DNA from: Planctomycetota bacterium | GTDB taxonomy: Bacteria; Planctomycetota; UBA8742; UBA2392 | Assembly (NCBI GenBank): GCA_019636195.1 | Contig: JAHBYA010000011.1 | Location: 62,001 to 126,000, forward strand | Direction: 5' to 3' | Length of the DNA: 64,000 nucleotides | Part shown: positions 51,188-60,201 of the stretch, piece by piece | Numbering within the stretch: position 1 is the first letter of the stretch | Layout of the letters: every line of letters starts with the position of its first letter | The notes under the pieces: generated by a model | The model's database searches: none | What the model saw: only the letters and a program-made list of their open reading frames with translations | What the model was told of the DNA's origin: nothing | Translations under genes and position numbers: made by a program

Positions 51188-53973
51188 AGGCGCGCCTTGC
51201 CGCAATGCTGCTGTTTGGTTTGGCGGTCGCAGCGGCCTCCCAGCCGCCTGCGCGCGCCGATGCGCAGGGTGCGCCGCTTGCCGTTGAACTTGCGCGTGTA
51301 AGCGAGGCCTGGATCAGCAGTGATGACCAAGCCGCCGCGGCGCGCCTGGATGCCCTGCTGGGCGACAACCGCCTGCGCGGCGAGTTGCCGCGCTGGGTGG
51401 CCTTCATGCGCGCATGGCTTGCCCTTGAAGCCGGCGACCACGCACTGGCGCTTGAGGTGCTGGCGGGCGCAGCCGCCGGGGCCGACGACCCGCGCGGGTA
51501 CGTGCGGGCTGCGCGCCTGCTGGTGCTGTTTGACGCGCACCCACAGGCGCTGCTGCTGGTGCGCAAGGGTCGCGCGCAGGCGCCGTACTCCGCGGCGCTG
51601 CGCCGCCTTGAAGCGGACCTGCTGTACCTGGGCGCGGAACACACCGCCGCGCTGGAGGCCTTCACGCTGATGGTCGCCGAGCACGAAAACCCGCGCTATC
51701 CCTATGTTGTGCCGCACATGGGGCGCTGGCAGGACGCCCGCAACTTCAAGGACAGCCCCGACGTCGCCCCGGCGCGCCAGCCTGAGCCCCACGCCAGCCT
51801 GGTTGCGCCGATGCACTGGTTCAATACCGACTTGCCCGGCCTTGACCGCTGCATCGCCGAGATGGCGTCTGACAGCGGCGTGGCCGCCCGTGCCGAGCAG
51901 GAGCTGCCCGCGCTGCTTGAAGCCGCCCGCAAGGCGCGCAGTGCAGTCGCCGCGCTGCGCACCGGCGACGACGAACAGCGCCGAGGCCTTGAGCGCACCG
52001 CCCGCCACGCCGAATTCAGGGCCGCGTGCGCCGCGCGCATTGCCTGCCACGCGCTGCTCGCGTCCGCGAAGTCGGAGCAGGCGGCCGCGCTTGCCCGCGG
52101 CGCGCTGGAAGTCGCCCCCGAAGACGTGGCGCTGCTTGACCTGTACGCGATCGCGCTGGCCCGCCAGGGCCGCGCCGAAGAAGCCCGCCAGGGTCCGCTG
52201 GCACAACTGCGCGTGCTGGCTGGCCTGCACGCCACGCCATGGATGAGCCTTGACCCCGGCGTGCAGTCGCAAATGCCGGAGCGCCTGTTCGCGGGGGCGC
52301 TGGCCCTGTACCGCGTAAACCCGCAGGCCGGCCGCCGCCAGTTTGACGAGCTGGTCAGCGCGTTCGGCGCACCTGACCGCGCGCTGCCGGTGCGCGCCGC
52401 GACGCTGGGCGTGTGGCTGTGCCAGCGCAACGAGCCGGAACTTGCGCGCCGCTACCTGCAGGAGGCCAGCCGCATGGAAGGCGTGCTGTCGGGCCGCCCC
52501 GTGCGCCCCGAGGCACAAGCCGCCGAACTGGCGCTGCTGGCGCTGGGCGAGGGCGAAGCCGCGCCGGAGAATCCTGAACAGCCGGCACAGCCCGGCAACA
52601 ATGACGAAGACCCGGCTGTGGACCTTGGCAGCGTGGACGGGAAGCTGCACCCGCTGCTGCGCGCCACCACGCGCGCGGGCGGCCTTGCCGCCGCACAGAT
52701 GGACACCCGAGCCATGCTGCTTGCGCTGACCGGCACGCAGATCTGGGGCGGCGGCTACGGCCCCGACAACCTGCTGCGGGCGCAACAGACCGTACCGGGC
52801 GGGCGCGAGGCCGCGTTGAACGCGCTGTACCTGCTGCCGTCGCGGATTGCCGCGCAGGTCCCCGCCGCCGAGCTTGACGCGGCGCTGGCGCCTGACTCGC
52901 CGCGCATGAAGCTGCTTGCGGAGAACCTTCAGTCTTACGGTGAAGCGGTGTCCCGCTTTGCCTCGACCCAGGACTGGCAGACGCGCAACCTTGTCACCCA
53001 AAAGGCCGCGCCGATGCTGGGCATGCTTGAGGCCCACGCGACCCTGCTGCGGGCGCTGCTGCTGCGCGACAAGCCCGCTGACCTGGCAGCCTGGCTGGAA
53101 CGCCACCAGCGCCAGATTGACCTGCGTCGCGCGTGCAACGCCACCAGCGCGCAAGACTACGTGCGCATGAACGCCGAGCGCCGCGAGGCCGGCGTCCCTG
53201 AGGTCGTCCACAGCGGCCTGCTGCTGGATGCAGCCGTGCTGCTGGCACGCGCCGGCAGGCACGCGCAGGCCGCCGCGCTGATCTGGCATAACCGCGACAT
53301 CGCGATGGGCCTGCACACCCGCGAGGCGCTTGCGGCGCTGGGTGCTGCGTTTGCGGCAAAGGCCGGCAACGACGTGCTTCAGGCAAGGCTGCTGCTCGCG
53401 TCCGACCCCCAGTCGCGCGGCGGCCAAGACGGTCCAGCCGCGCATCCACTGATGCGCCTGCTGGAGGCCCCGGTGATCGTGCCTCTGCTGCGCGAGTTCG
53501 GCGGTGCGGCAGCCGTTGCGCGCGAGACGCAGGCCTTGTCCGCCTACCCCGGCGACAGTCGCACCGTGGCCGCAATCCGCGAGCTTGACCCCGATGGCGG
53601 CGCGCGCATCTGGGCACCGCACACCGTGCCGACCCGCCTGGCAACCGAGCTGTTCCAGGCCTCGCTGCAAGGGGGCCAGTGCACACATATCCGCGAACAG
53701 TGGCCGGTTGTGCTGTCAATGGGCGCACCGCGCGTTGCACGGCGGCTGGCGGCCTGGACGATCGTGTCGGACTTTGCCATCAGTTCACAGATGCAGCGCC
53801 TGACTGGCCTCACGGACTCGACTGACGTGATGGTGGGCTGGGCCATGCTGCTGCAGTTGCACGAGGCCGACACCGAGGGCAAGGCCGCGGCTGTGCGGTT
53901 GCGCCGGTTGCTGTTGCGCTGCGCCAGCCCGTCGGAAGAGCTGGCGTCGGTGCATCCTTCACTGTTCGAGTAG
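51184..53973 (+). CDS. Large exported TPR protein
   Basis: A 929-residue protein with a signal peptide (1-25) and TPR-like helical repeats throughout (for example ALAARGALEVAPEDVALLDLYAIAL-type units near 300). No enzyme motif. Translationally coupled to the HEAT-like protein; the two likely form one envelope assembly. Its 3' end is 12 nt from the convergent LuxR gene. Confidence 0.72.
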   Translation: MKARLAAMLLFGLAVAAASQPPARADAQGAPLAVELARVSEAWISSDDQAAAARLDALLGDNRLRGELPRWVAFMRAWLALEAGDHALALEVLAGAAAGADDPRGYVRAARLLVLFDAHPQALLLVRKGRAQAPYSAALRRLEADLLYLGAEHTAALEAFTLMVAEHENPRYPYVVPHMGRWQDARNFKDSPDVAPARQPEPHASLVAPMHWFNTDLPGLDRCIAEMASDSGVAARAEQELPALLEAARKARSAVAALRTGDDEQRRGLERTARHAEFRAACAARIACHALLASAKSEQAAALARGALEVAPEDVALLDLYAIALARQGRAEEARQGPLAQLRVLAGLHATPWMSLDPGVQSQMPERLFAGALALYRVNPQAGRRQFDELVSAFGAPDRALPVRAATLGVWLCQRNEPELARRYLQEASRMEGVLSGRPVRPEAQAAELALLALGEGEAAPENPEQPAQPGNNDEDPAVDLGSVDGKLHPLLRATTRAGGLAAAQMDTRAMLLALTGTQIWGGGYGPDNLLRAQQTVPGGREAALNALYLLPSRIAAQVPAAELDAALAPDSPRMKLLAENLQSYGEAVSRFASTQDWQTRNLVTQKAAPMLGMLEAHATLLRALLLRDKPADLAAWLERHQRQIDLRRACNATSAQDYVRMNAERREAGVPEVVHSGLLLDAAVLLARAGRHAQAAALIWHNRDIAMGLHTREALAALGAAFAAKAGNDVLQARLLLASDPQSRGGQDGPAAHPLMRLLEAPVIVPLLREFGGAAAVARETQALSAYPGDSRTVAAIRELDPDGGARIWAPHTVPTRLATELFQASLQGGQCTHIREQWPVVLSMGAPRVARRLAAWTIVSDFAISSQMQRLTGLTDSTDVMVGWAMLLQLHEADTEGKAAAVRLRRLLLRCASPSEELASVHPSLFE

Positions 53974-53985
53974 CGGCTAACCGGC

Positions 53986-54930
53986 TCAGGGTTGAAGCAG
54001 GCCGTCGCGGATCAGGCGATCCTTGAGGTCGTGGCGGTTCGAAATGCCAAGCTTGCGGTATGTACGGCGCAGGTGGGTGCGCACGCTGTCCAGTGAGATG
54101 CCCAGGCTGTCCGCCACATCACGGTAGCCGGTCACGCCGCACAGGGTCCTGGCCACCTGCAACTCGCGTTTGCTCAGCTCTGTGGCGCGCTGCGCCTCTG
54201 ACACCTTGATGACCACCGCGGCCTCGCTGTTGCCCGGTGCGCGCAGTATCTCGCCTGCCAGGTAAACCGGCGGGTGCGGCACCCTGCCCGCCTTGCGCGG
54301 CGCGCCCTTGGCCGGCGTGCGGGCATGCTGGCAAAAGGGCCCGGCGAATGAGCCTGCCACGTTCAGCAGCGCGTGCCGATCGACACCGCGGCGTGCCATG
54401 AAGTCCCGCAAGGAGTAGTTCTCCCACAACAGGGCGCCGTTGGGCAGGTACACCAGCGCCGGCGGCGCGCCCGGCTGTTCGAGGTCGCGCACCACCTGCA
54501 TCGCATGCATTGAGCAGCGGCGAGAGGCCAGGTTGCGCGCCGCCACAGCCAGCGCGTCGATCGCGCTGCGCAGCGCGGAACCGTCCCAGCGCGTTTGCGG
54601 CACGCGATCAAGAATCGCCGCCGCCGCGCGGATCGACTCCGCCAACGTCTGAAGCGGCGAGGGCGAATAGCCCGGCCGCACCGGCACCACCACAGCCGCG
54701 TGATGATCCGAGTACGGGATTGACTCGGCATAAACATCGTCAAACGCGCTCAGCAGGCGTTCCAGAAGATTTTTCAACTGCGTCGGGCTGCGGCGGCTGG
54801 GCGGTATGCCGTCGCGCACATGCGCCACGACCGCATCGGCAAGCCGCTTTAAGTCAGTGGCTTCGTGCGCGTTGCGCAAAAGGTCAGCCAGCGCCTTCAA
54901 TTGAGGGTGTTCCGTGCCTGCCCGCCCCAT
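53986..54930 (-). CDS. LuxR-type transcriptional regulator
   Basis: A 314-residue regulator with a C-terminal LuxR/GerE helix-turn-helix (about 252-310: LSKRELQVARTLCGVTGYRDVADSLGIS, then SVRTHLRRTYRKLGI). The N-terminal 240 residues hold no recognisable receiver or ATPase domain; residues about 150-240 could be a PAS-like sensor (PPALVYLPNGALLWEN). The region 54931-55073 upstream contains no gene I can support. Confidence 0.85.
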   Translation of the reverse strand: MGRAGTEHPQLKALADLLRNAHEATDLKRLADAVVAHVRDGIPPSRRSPTQLKNLLERLLSAFDDVYAESIPYSDHHAAVVVPVRPGYSPSPLQTLAESIRAAAAILDRVPQTRWDGSALRSAIDALAVAARNLASRRCSMHAMQVVRDLEQPGAPPALVYLPNGALLWENYSLRDFMARRGVDRHALLNVAGSFAGPFCQHARTPAKGAPRKAGRVPHPPVYLAGEILRAPGNSEAAVVIKVSEAQRATELSKRELQVARTLCGVTGYRDVADSLGISLDSVRTHLRRTYRKLGISNRHDLKDRLIRDGLLQP

Positions 54931-55073
54931 ATCCTGACCCTGCGCATGTGTGAGACCATGCTCTAGAAACCTAACTACCCTATGGCAGAGCTTTTTTCAA
55001 CTTGCTGCTTCTAAACTGCAACTTGCCGCCCAATGCTCCAGTCAAAGTTGTCAGGGCGCAGCTTCGCCAAATT

Positions 55074-55099
55074 GAGGAAAGCCGGGATTTCCCGGCCTT
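55074..55099 (-). terminator. Terminator of the coiled-coil gene
   Basis: On the minus strand GCCGGG (55096-55091), loop AAAT, CCCGGC (55086-55081), then TTTCCTC, 48 nt past the stop at 55147. Confidence 0.65.
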
Positions 55100-55146
55100 C
55101 CTGTGCCTCAAGTCTCTCCGGTGCTCGGTCGCGGAGTGCCCGGGGC

Positions 55147-56070
55147 TTACTCGTGGTTGTGGGCGACGTTCAGTTCCTCTTCGGTTTCTTCTTTGATCGG
55201 CTCCGCCTTCGGCGCGGGGCTTTCGGGTTGCGAGGTCGTCTTCTGTTTGGCTTCGCGCTGACGCTGGACTTCCAGCAGGCGCGCCCGCGTTTCGTAGTCA
55301 AGCGCCTTGGGCGTGATGCGCGCCGACTTCATGCGCTCTTCCTGTTCAAAGCGCGCCTTCTCAATTGAGGACTTCACCGCGCCCAGCGTGCTCATCGCCT
55401 CGCCATGCTTGTCCTTGCCGCAGCCGTTGCGGCCTTCCTTGATCTTCAGCAGCTCTTCGTTGCGCTTGAGGCGGTCAATCTCGCGCAGCAGGCTGTTGTA
55501 CTCCGCCTCGAACTCGGCCTGTTCCAGCTTCAGCTCTTCCATCTCAACCAGCAGGACTTCGCGTTCGGCGGCCAGCACTTCGCGCTCGGTCTTGAGGTCG
55601 GCCTGGCGATCGGCGTACAGCGCCCGGGTCTGGGCAATGCGGCCGATCAGCACCTCCGCTTCGGCAGGCGTGTAGCGGCTGCCGCGGTGCTCAATGGCGC
55701 GCTCGTTGGCGTACACCGTGCCCAGCACGCCGCGCTGATCTTCAAGGTAGCTGATGTCTTCTTCGCACAGCCGCACGATGTCGGCTGTACGGGCTTCTTC
55801 CTTGTCGATCTCGGCAAGCCGGCGATCGACTTCGCTGATCTGGCTGCGGATCGACGCGATCTGCTTGGGGTACTCGGCGCGCAGCTTGGCCAACTCGTCT
55901 TCCATGTCTTTCTGGCGCTTGATCAACTCGTCAACTTCGCCCTGCGCCATGCCGCGCAGCGCCTTCACGGCGTCGCGGGTGCGCTGCTTGCCCAGCACGG
56001 CGTGCGCCGCGAACACAACGCCGACGCCGACCAGGCTGACAATGAACACAGTCTTGAAGAACTTTTTCAT
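55147..56070 (-). CDS. Membrane-anchored coiled-coil protein
   Basis: A 307-residue protein with an N-terminal membrane segment (MKKFFKTVFIVSLVGVGVVF) followed by long heptad-rich coiled coils (about 40-115 and 155-215) and an acidic, Pro-rich tail ending in HNHE. Related small proteins occur beside phage-shock-type or envelope genes in planctomycetes, but no diagnostic motif is present. Function unknown. Confidence 0.7.
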   Translation of the reverse strand: MKKFFKTVFIVSLVGVGVVFAAHAVLGKQRTRDAVKALRGMAQGEVDELIKRQKDMEDELAKLRAEYPKQIASIRSQISEVDRRLAEIDKEEARTADIVRLCEEDISYLEDQRGVLGTVYANERAIEHRGSRYTPAEAEVLIGRIAQTRALYADRQADLKTEREVLAAEREVLLVEMEELKLEQAEFEAEYNSLLREIDRLKRNEELLKIKEGRNGCGKDKHGEAMSTLGAVKSSIEKARFEQEERMKSARITPKALDYETRARLLEVQRQREAKQKTTSQPESPAPKAEPIKEETEEELNVAHNHE

Positions 56071-56252
56071 GTGGGGTCTCCGGGAAATGCGCGATGGACA
56101 ACGCATGCTTACGGAAGACCCGCCGCAAATTTCAGCGGCGGAACAGTTCCCCTGCCCGACATAGCCCCGGCGCACGAATTTCGCCCTTGCCTTTCTTTGG
56201 GTGCGGTGTGTCCTCTGTGGTTGAATGGCATTGGCAGTCGGCGAAAGCGCTC

Positions 56253-56861
56253 ATGAAGATCGGCCTGCTAGGCGGCGCGTTTGATCCACCCCACAACGGC
56301 CACATCGCCGTCGCTCAAGCCGTGCTTGCCGCGAAGGGCCTTGACCGGGTTGATCTGCTGGTCAGCGCCCGAAGCCCCCACGCCAATGGCAAGAACAACG
56401 CCGCACCCGTACAGCACCGGCTGGCCATGGCGCGCCTTGCGGTGGAGGGGCAGGACGGGTTGGGCGTCGAGGACTGCGAGACGCGCAGGCACGGCAAGAG
56501 CTACACCGTGGAAACCCTGCGCGAGCTGACGAAAGCCAGCCCATCCACCCGGTACTACTTCATCATCGGCGCCGACATGGTCGCGGACCTGCCCAACTGG
56601 AAAGAACCCGCCGCATGCCTGCGGCTGGCGACCTTCGTGCCCGTGCTACGGCCCGGCTTTTCGATGCAGGTGTTCGAGGGTTTGGGGCTGGACGGTCCAG
56701 CCGTGCAGTCGCTGCAAGCCAATCTGGTGCAGGCGCCGCAGTTGGATATCTCCAGCACCCGCATCCGGCAGGCTGTCGCAGCCGGCGAAAGCATCAGCGC
56801 CTGGGTGCCGCCCGCGGTAGAAGCCTACATCCGCGCCAACCGGCTGTACGCGCCGGCATGA
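56253..56861 (+). CDS. nadD: Nicotinate-nucleotide adenylyltransferase
   Basis: A 202-residue enzyme that joins ATP and nicotinate mononucleotide in NAD synthesis. GLLGGAFDPPHNGH holds the HxGH nucleotidyltransferase signature, IIGADMV is the family motif, and ISSTRIRQAV the C-terminal ATP-binding motif. The ATG at 56253 puts the glycine loop at the usual distance from the N-terminus. Confidence 0.95.
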   Translation: MKIGLLGGAFDPPHNGHIAVAQAVLAAKGLDRVDLLVSARSPHANGKNNAAPVQHRLAMARLAVEGQDGLGVEDCETRRHGKSYTVETLRELTKASPSTRYYFIIGADMVADLPNWKEPAACLRLATFVPVLRPGFSMQVFEGLGLDGPAVQSLQANLVQAPQLDISSTRIRQAVAAGESISAWVPPAVEAYIRANRLYAPA

Positions 56862-56949
56862 TCCCGTGTGCGCAAATGCACGGCTAACCCTGATTGACCC
56901 CGGGTGCCTTGTGCCTAACATGCGCGCGCTCTTTTCCTGAGGGACTTCC

Positions 56950-58224
56950 ATGGCTGACGCTCCGAATTTCAAGGATCTGAAGGCGCCCAAAGAGGGCGCG
57001 CGCATCTCGTTCAAAGACGGCGACCCGGTTGTCCCCGACAACCCGATCGTCCCCTACATTGAAGGCGACGGCACCGGCCGCGACATCTGGAAGGCATCCG
57101 TGCGCGTGCTGGACGCCGCGGTGCAGAAGGCCTACGGCGGCAAGCGCAAGATTCACTGGTTTGAGGTTTACGCCGGCGAAAAAGCCAACGACAAGTATGG
57201 CACCTACCTGCCCGACGACACCACCGAAGCCATCAAGTTTTACGGTGTCGGCATCAAGGGCCCCCTGACCACGCCCGTCGGCGGCGGCTTCCGCAGCCTG
57301 AACGTCACGCTGCGCCAGGTGCTGGACTTGTACTCATGCGTGCGGCCCGTGAAGTATTTCGACGGCGTGCCCAGCCCCATGAAGGACCCCAGCAGCGTTG
57401 ACCTGATCATCTACCGCGAAAACACCGAAGACGTGTACAGCGGCATTGAATGGAAGGCCGAAACGCCGGAAGCCAAGAAGGTCATTGAACTGCTGAACGG
57501 CGTGCTCGCCGGCGACCCCTCAACCAAGGGCAAGAAAATCGCTGAAGCCAGCGGCATCGGCATCAAGCCGATCAGCAAGTTCAAAAGCCAGCGCCACATG
57601 CGCCGCGCGCTCAAGCACGCGATTCGCCACAAGATCAACGACGTGGCGATCATCCACAAGGGCAACATCATGAAGTACACGGAAGGCGCCTTCCGTGACT
57701 GGTGCTACGAGCTTGCCAAGGCCGAGTTCCGCGACTTCATTGTCACCGAAGACGAAATGTGGGAGCAGCACAACGGCAAGCTGCCCGCCGGCAAAATCCT
57801 GGTCAAAGACCGCATCGCCGACAGCGCCTTTCAGCAGATTCTGCTGCGCCCCGCCGAGTACAAAATGCTGGTCACCATGAACCTGAACGGCGACTACCTG
57901 TCCGACGCCGCGGCGGCGCAGGTGGGCGGGCTTGGCATTGCGCCGGGTGCCAACATCGGCGACCACGGCGCGGTCTTTGAAGCCACCCACGGCACGGCAC
58001 CCAAATATGCCGACAAGGACGTGATCAACCCGGGCGCTGTAATTCTGTCCGGCGCGATGATGTTTGAGTGGATGGGCTGGCTTGAAGCGCGCGACCTCGT
58101 GTTCAAGGGCATGCAGGGCGCGATTTCAGCCAAGACTGTCACATACGACTTTGAACGCCAGATGCCGGGCGCCAAGAAGCTGGGCACCGCAGCATTCGGC
58201 GATGCGATCATCGGCAAGATGTAG
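56950..58224 (+). CDS. icd: NADP-dependent isocitrate dehydrogenase
   Basis: A 424-residue enzyme of the TCA cycle: isocitrate to 2-oxoglutarate plus CO2. Motifs include [26 protein letters not shown] (substrate loop with the regulatory Ser), [15 protein letters not shown], and [11 protein letters not shown] for cofactor binding. Length equals the usual bacterial enzyme. Downstream is a 72-nt inverted-repeat element. Confidence 0.96.
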   Translation: MADAPNFKDLKAPKEGARISFKDGDPVVPDNPIVPYIEGDGTGRDIWKASVRVLDAAVQKAYGGKRKIHWFEVYAGEKANDKYGTYLPDDTTEAIKFYGVGIKGPLTTPVGGGFRSLNVTLRQVLDLYSCVRPVKYFDGVPSPMKDPSSVDLIIYRENTEDVYSGIEWKAETPEAKKVIELLNGVLAGDPSTKGKKIAEASGIGIKPISKFKSQRHMRRALKHAIRHKINDVAIIHKGNIMKYTEGAFRDWCYELAKAEFRDFIVTEDEMWEQHNGKLPAGKILVKDRIADSAFQQILLRPAEYKMLVTMNLNGDYLSDAAAAQVGGLGIAPGANIGDHGAVFEATHGTAPKYADKDVINPGAVILSGAMMFEWMGWLEARDLVFKGMQGAISAKTVTYDFERQMPGAKKLGTAAFGDAIIGKM

Positions 58225-58233
58225 CAGAAACGG

Positions 58234-58305
58234 GGCCGTCCACAGATTCAACAGACTGCGCAGATGAAGATGCATCTGGGTAATCTGTGCAATCTGTGGA
58301 CGGCC
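58234..58305 (+). repeat. Palindromic intergenic element after icd
   Basis: GGCCGTCCACAGATT (58234-58248) and AATCTGTGGACGGCC (58291-58305) are perfect 15-bp inverted repeats. Inside, the motif recurs in diverged form (TGCGCAGAT, ATCTGTGCA) with an inner AGATG/CATCT hairpin. There is no T-run after it, so it is not a typical terminator; it looks like a dispersed small palindromic repeat. Confidence 0.7.
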
Positions 58306-58377
58306 TTACCGCTCTGCAAAGTTGTTGATGCAACGAAGCCTTGGACACTGTCGCCATGCTTTCTATGCTCCGCGCCG

Positions 58378-58656
58378 ATGCCCAAGGTTGAACTGGCACG
58401 CCACCTGTACGCCTTCTTTCCGCACCTTGAGGGAAAAGAAATCAGCGTAACCGCCGCCACCGCCGCCGAAGTCGTGGCGGCCATGGAAAAACTGGCGCCG
58501 GGCTTTGCCTTCTACATCTGTGACGAACGCGGCGGCCTGCGCCCGCACGTGAACATCTTCATTGAAAACGACCTGATCGCCGACCGCAAAAAGCTCACCG
58601 ACAAAGTGAAGCCCGACGGCCGCGTGTACATACTGCAAGCGCTTTCCGGGGGATAA
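58378..58656 (+). CDS. MoaD/ThiS-family ubiquitin-like protein
   Basis: A 92-residue beta-grasp protein ending in GG (ALSGG), as needed for adenylation and thiocarboxylation of sulfur carriers. VYILQALSGG and RPHVNIFIENDL match the family. MoaD and ThiS carry sulfur for molybdopterin or thiamine; here no moaE, thiG or E1-like gene is near. Instead it sits 1 nt before the BNR propeller gene, so the partner may be that protein or an unlinked E1. Confidence 0.8.
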   Translation: MPKVELARHLYAFFPHLEGKEISVTAATAAEVVAAMEKLAPGFAFYICDERGGLRPHVNIFIENDLIADRKKLTDKVKPDGRVYILQALSGG

Positions 58657-58657
58657 C

Positions 58658-60190
58658 ATGGCCGAACGACTGCTGCTGGGCACCCGCAAGGGCACACTGA
58701 TCCTGGACCGCACAGCCGGCCGCTGGAAGCTTTCCGGCATCGGCCACCCCGGCGTAAACGTCAGCTTTGTCGCGCGCGACCCCCGCGACGGCACGCTTTG
58801 GGCGGGGCTGGACCACGGCCACTGGGGCACGAAACTTTCGCGCAGCAAGGACAACGGCAAGACCTGGGCCGACGCGCCCCAGATCATGTACCCCGAAGAC
58901 GCAAAGTTCATCGACAGCTACGAGAAAGACGAGAACGGCGACGAGAAAAGGCCCGTCATCAAGGAAGCCAAGCTATCCAAAATCTGGTGCATCGCCTTTG
59001 GCGGCAAAGACCAGCCCGGCCGCATCTGGGTCGGCACATTGCCCGGCGGCTTGTTTCGCAGCGACGACGGCGGCCAGACCTGGCAGCTCAATCGCCCGCT
59101 GTGGGACCACCCCAGCCGCGGCGGCGACTTGCGCAAGGGCCCGCCGCAACACCGCCAGACATGGTTCGGCGGCGGCGCGATCGTGGAAGGCAGCAGCTAT
59201 CCCGGCATACACTCGATCGTGGTGGACCCGCGCGACAGCCGCCGCATACTGGTGGGCATAAGCTGCGCGGGCGTTCTGGAATCCACCGACGACGGCCGCT
59301 CATGGGTTGGCCGCAACAGAGGTCTAAAGGCCACATTCCTGCCAGACCCGGAAGCCGAGTGGGGCCACGACCCGCACTTCATGGCGGCCTGCCCGGCCGC
59401 ACCGCAGCACATGTGGCAGCAGAACCACTGCGGCGTGTTTTACTCGCAAGATGGCGCCAAGACGTGGCAGGAAGTCAGCAAGCCCGAGCAGGGCGTGCAC
59501 TTCGGCTTTCCCGTCGCGGTAGATGAAAAGGACGGGCGCACGGCGTGGCTTGTGCCCGGCATTGCGGACAACAAGCGCATGGCGATTGACGGCGGCTTGT
59601 TTGTCGCGCGCACGCAGGACGGCGGCAATTCATGGCAGAAGCTGACCAAGGGCCTTCCGCAGCAACGCGCCCACGACGTGATTTACCGCCATGCGCTGGA
59701 CGCAAGCGGCAACACGCTGGCCTTCGGCACCACCACCGGCAACCTGTACATCAGCGAAGACCGCGGCGAGTCTTGGCAGACCGTGGGCAACCACTTTCCG
59801 CCCATTCACTCGGTACGCTTTGCCGAAGTCGGCGTGGCCGCCAGGCCCGCCAAGAAAGCCAAGGCCGCCATCAAGAAACCGCAGGCAGCAAGCCCTGCCC
59901 GTAAGGCCAAATCAGGGAGCCCTGCCCGTAAGGGCAGGGCCACCAAGAAAAAACCCGTGGCAAAAAACGCGAAGCCCGCAAAGAAAGCAAAGTCAAAGAG
60001 CCCTGCCCGTAAGGGCAGGGCCATCAAGAAGAAACCCGCCGCAAAAAACGCGAAGCCCGCAAAGAAAGCAAAGACAAAGAGCCTTGCCCGCAAGGGCAGG
60101 GCAATCAAGAAGAAACCCGGCAAGAAGCCCATCAAGGCCAAGAAGCCCGCTAAGAAAGCCAGCAAGCCCATCAAACGCAAGAAGCGCTAA
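58658..60190 (+). CDS. BNR/sialidase-like propeller with histone-like Lys tail
   Basis: A 510-residue protein with no signal peptide. Residues about 1-385 form a beta-propeller with Asp-box repeats (SKDNGKTWAD, SDDGGQTWQ, STDDGRSWVG, SQDGAKTWQ, TQDGGNSWQ, SEDRGESWQ). The last 115 residues are Lys/Ala/Pro/Arg-rich, with three 27-residue repeats around SPARKGRAIKKKP, resembling histone H1/Hc1 tails. No sialidase catalytic residues are evident. It is followed 11 nt later by a paralogue lacking the tail. Confidence 0.85.
   Translation: MAERLLLGTRKGTLILDRTAGRWKLSGIGHPGVNVSFVARDPRDGTLWAGLDHGHWGTKLSRSKDNGKTWADAPQIMYPEDAKFIDSYEKDENGDEKRPVIKEAKLSKIWCIAFGGKDQPGRIWVGTLPGGLFRSDDGGQTWQLNRPLWDHPSRGGDLRKGPPQHRQTWFGGGAIVEGSSYPGIHSIVVDPRDSRRILVGISCAGVLESTDDGRSWVGRNRGLKATFLPDPEAEWGHDPHFMAACPAAPQHMWQQNHCGVFYSQDGAKTWQEVSKPEQGVHFGFPVAVDEKDGRTAWLVPGIADNKRMAIDGGLFVARTQDGGNSWQKLTKGLPQQRAHDVIYRHALDASGNTLAFGTTTGNLYISEDRGESWQTVGNHFPPIHSVRFAEVGVAARPAKKAKAAIKKPQAASPARKAKSGSPARKGRATKKKPVAKNAKPAKKAKSKSPARKGRAIKKKPAAKNAKPAKKAKTKSLARKGRAIKKKPGKKPIKAKKPAKKASKPIKRKKR
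59919..60140 (+). repeat. 81-nt tandem repeats with internal palindromes
   Basis: Nearly three copies of an 81-nt unit inside the coding region. Each begins with GCCCTGCCC-GTAA-GGGCAGGGC, a 9-bp-arm palindrome (59919-59940 and 60000-60021; a diverged third at 60081-60102). A partial palindrome copy lies at about 59891. The repeat encodes the Lys-rich tail in frame. Confidence 0.85.
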
Positions 60191-60201
60191 CGAGGCCAAC
60201 C

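Noticed and set aside
50629..53688. A minus-strand open frame of about 1,019 codons opposite the HEAT and TPR genes
   Set aside because: It is a shadow of GC-rich codon usage; its product is low-complexity Arg/Gly/Ala sequence and both plus-strand genes have signal peptides and coupled starts.
59919..60140. CRISPR-like repeats
   Set aside because: The repeats are contiguous 81-nt units inside a reading frame with no unique spacers, and no cas genes are present.
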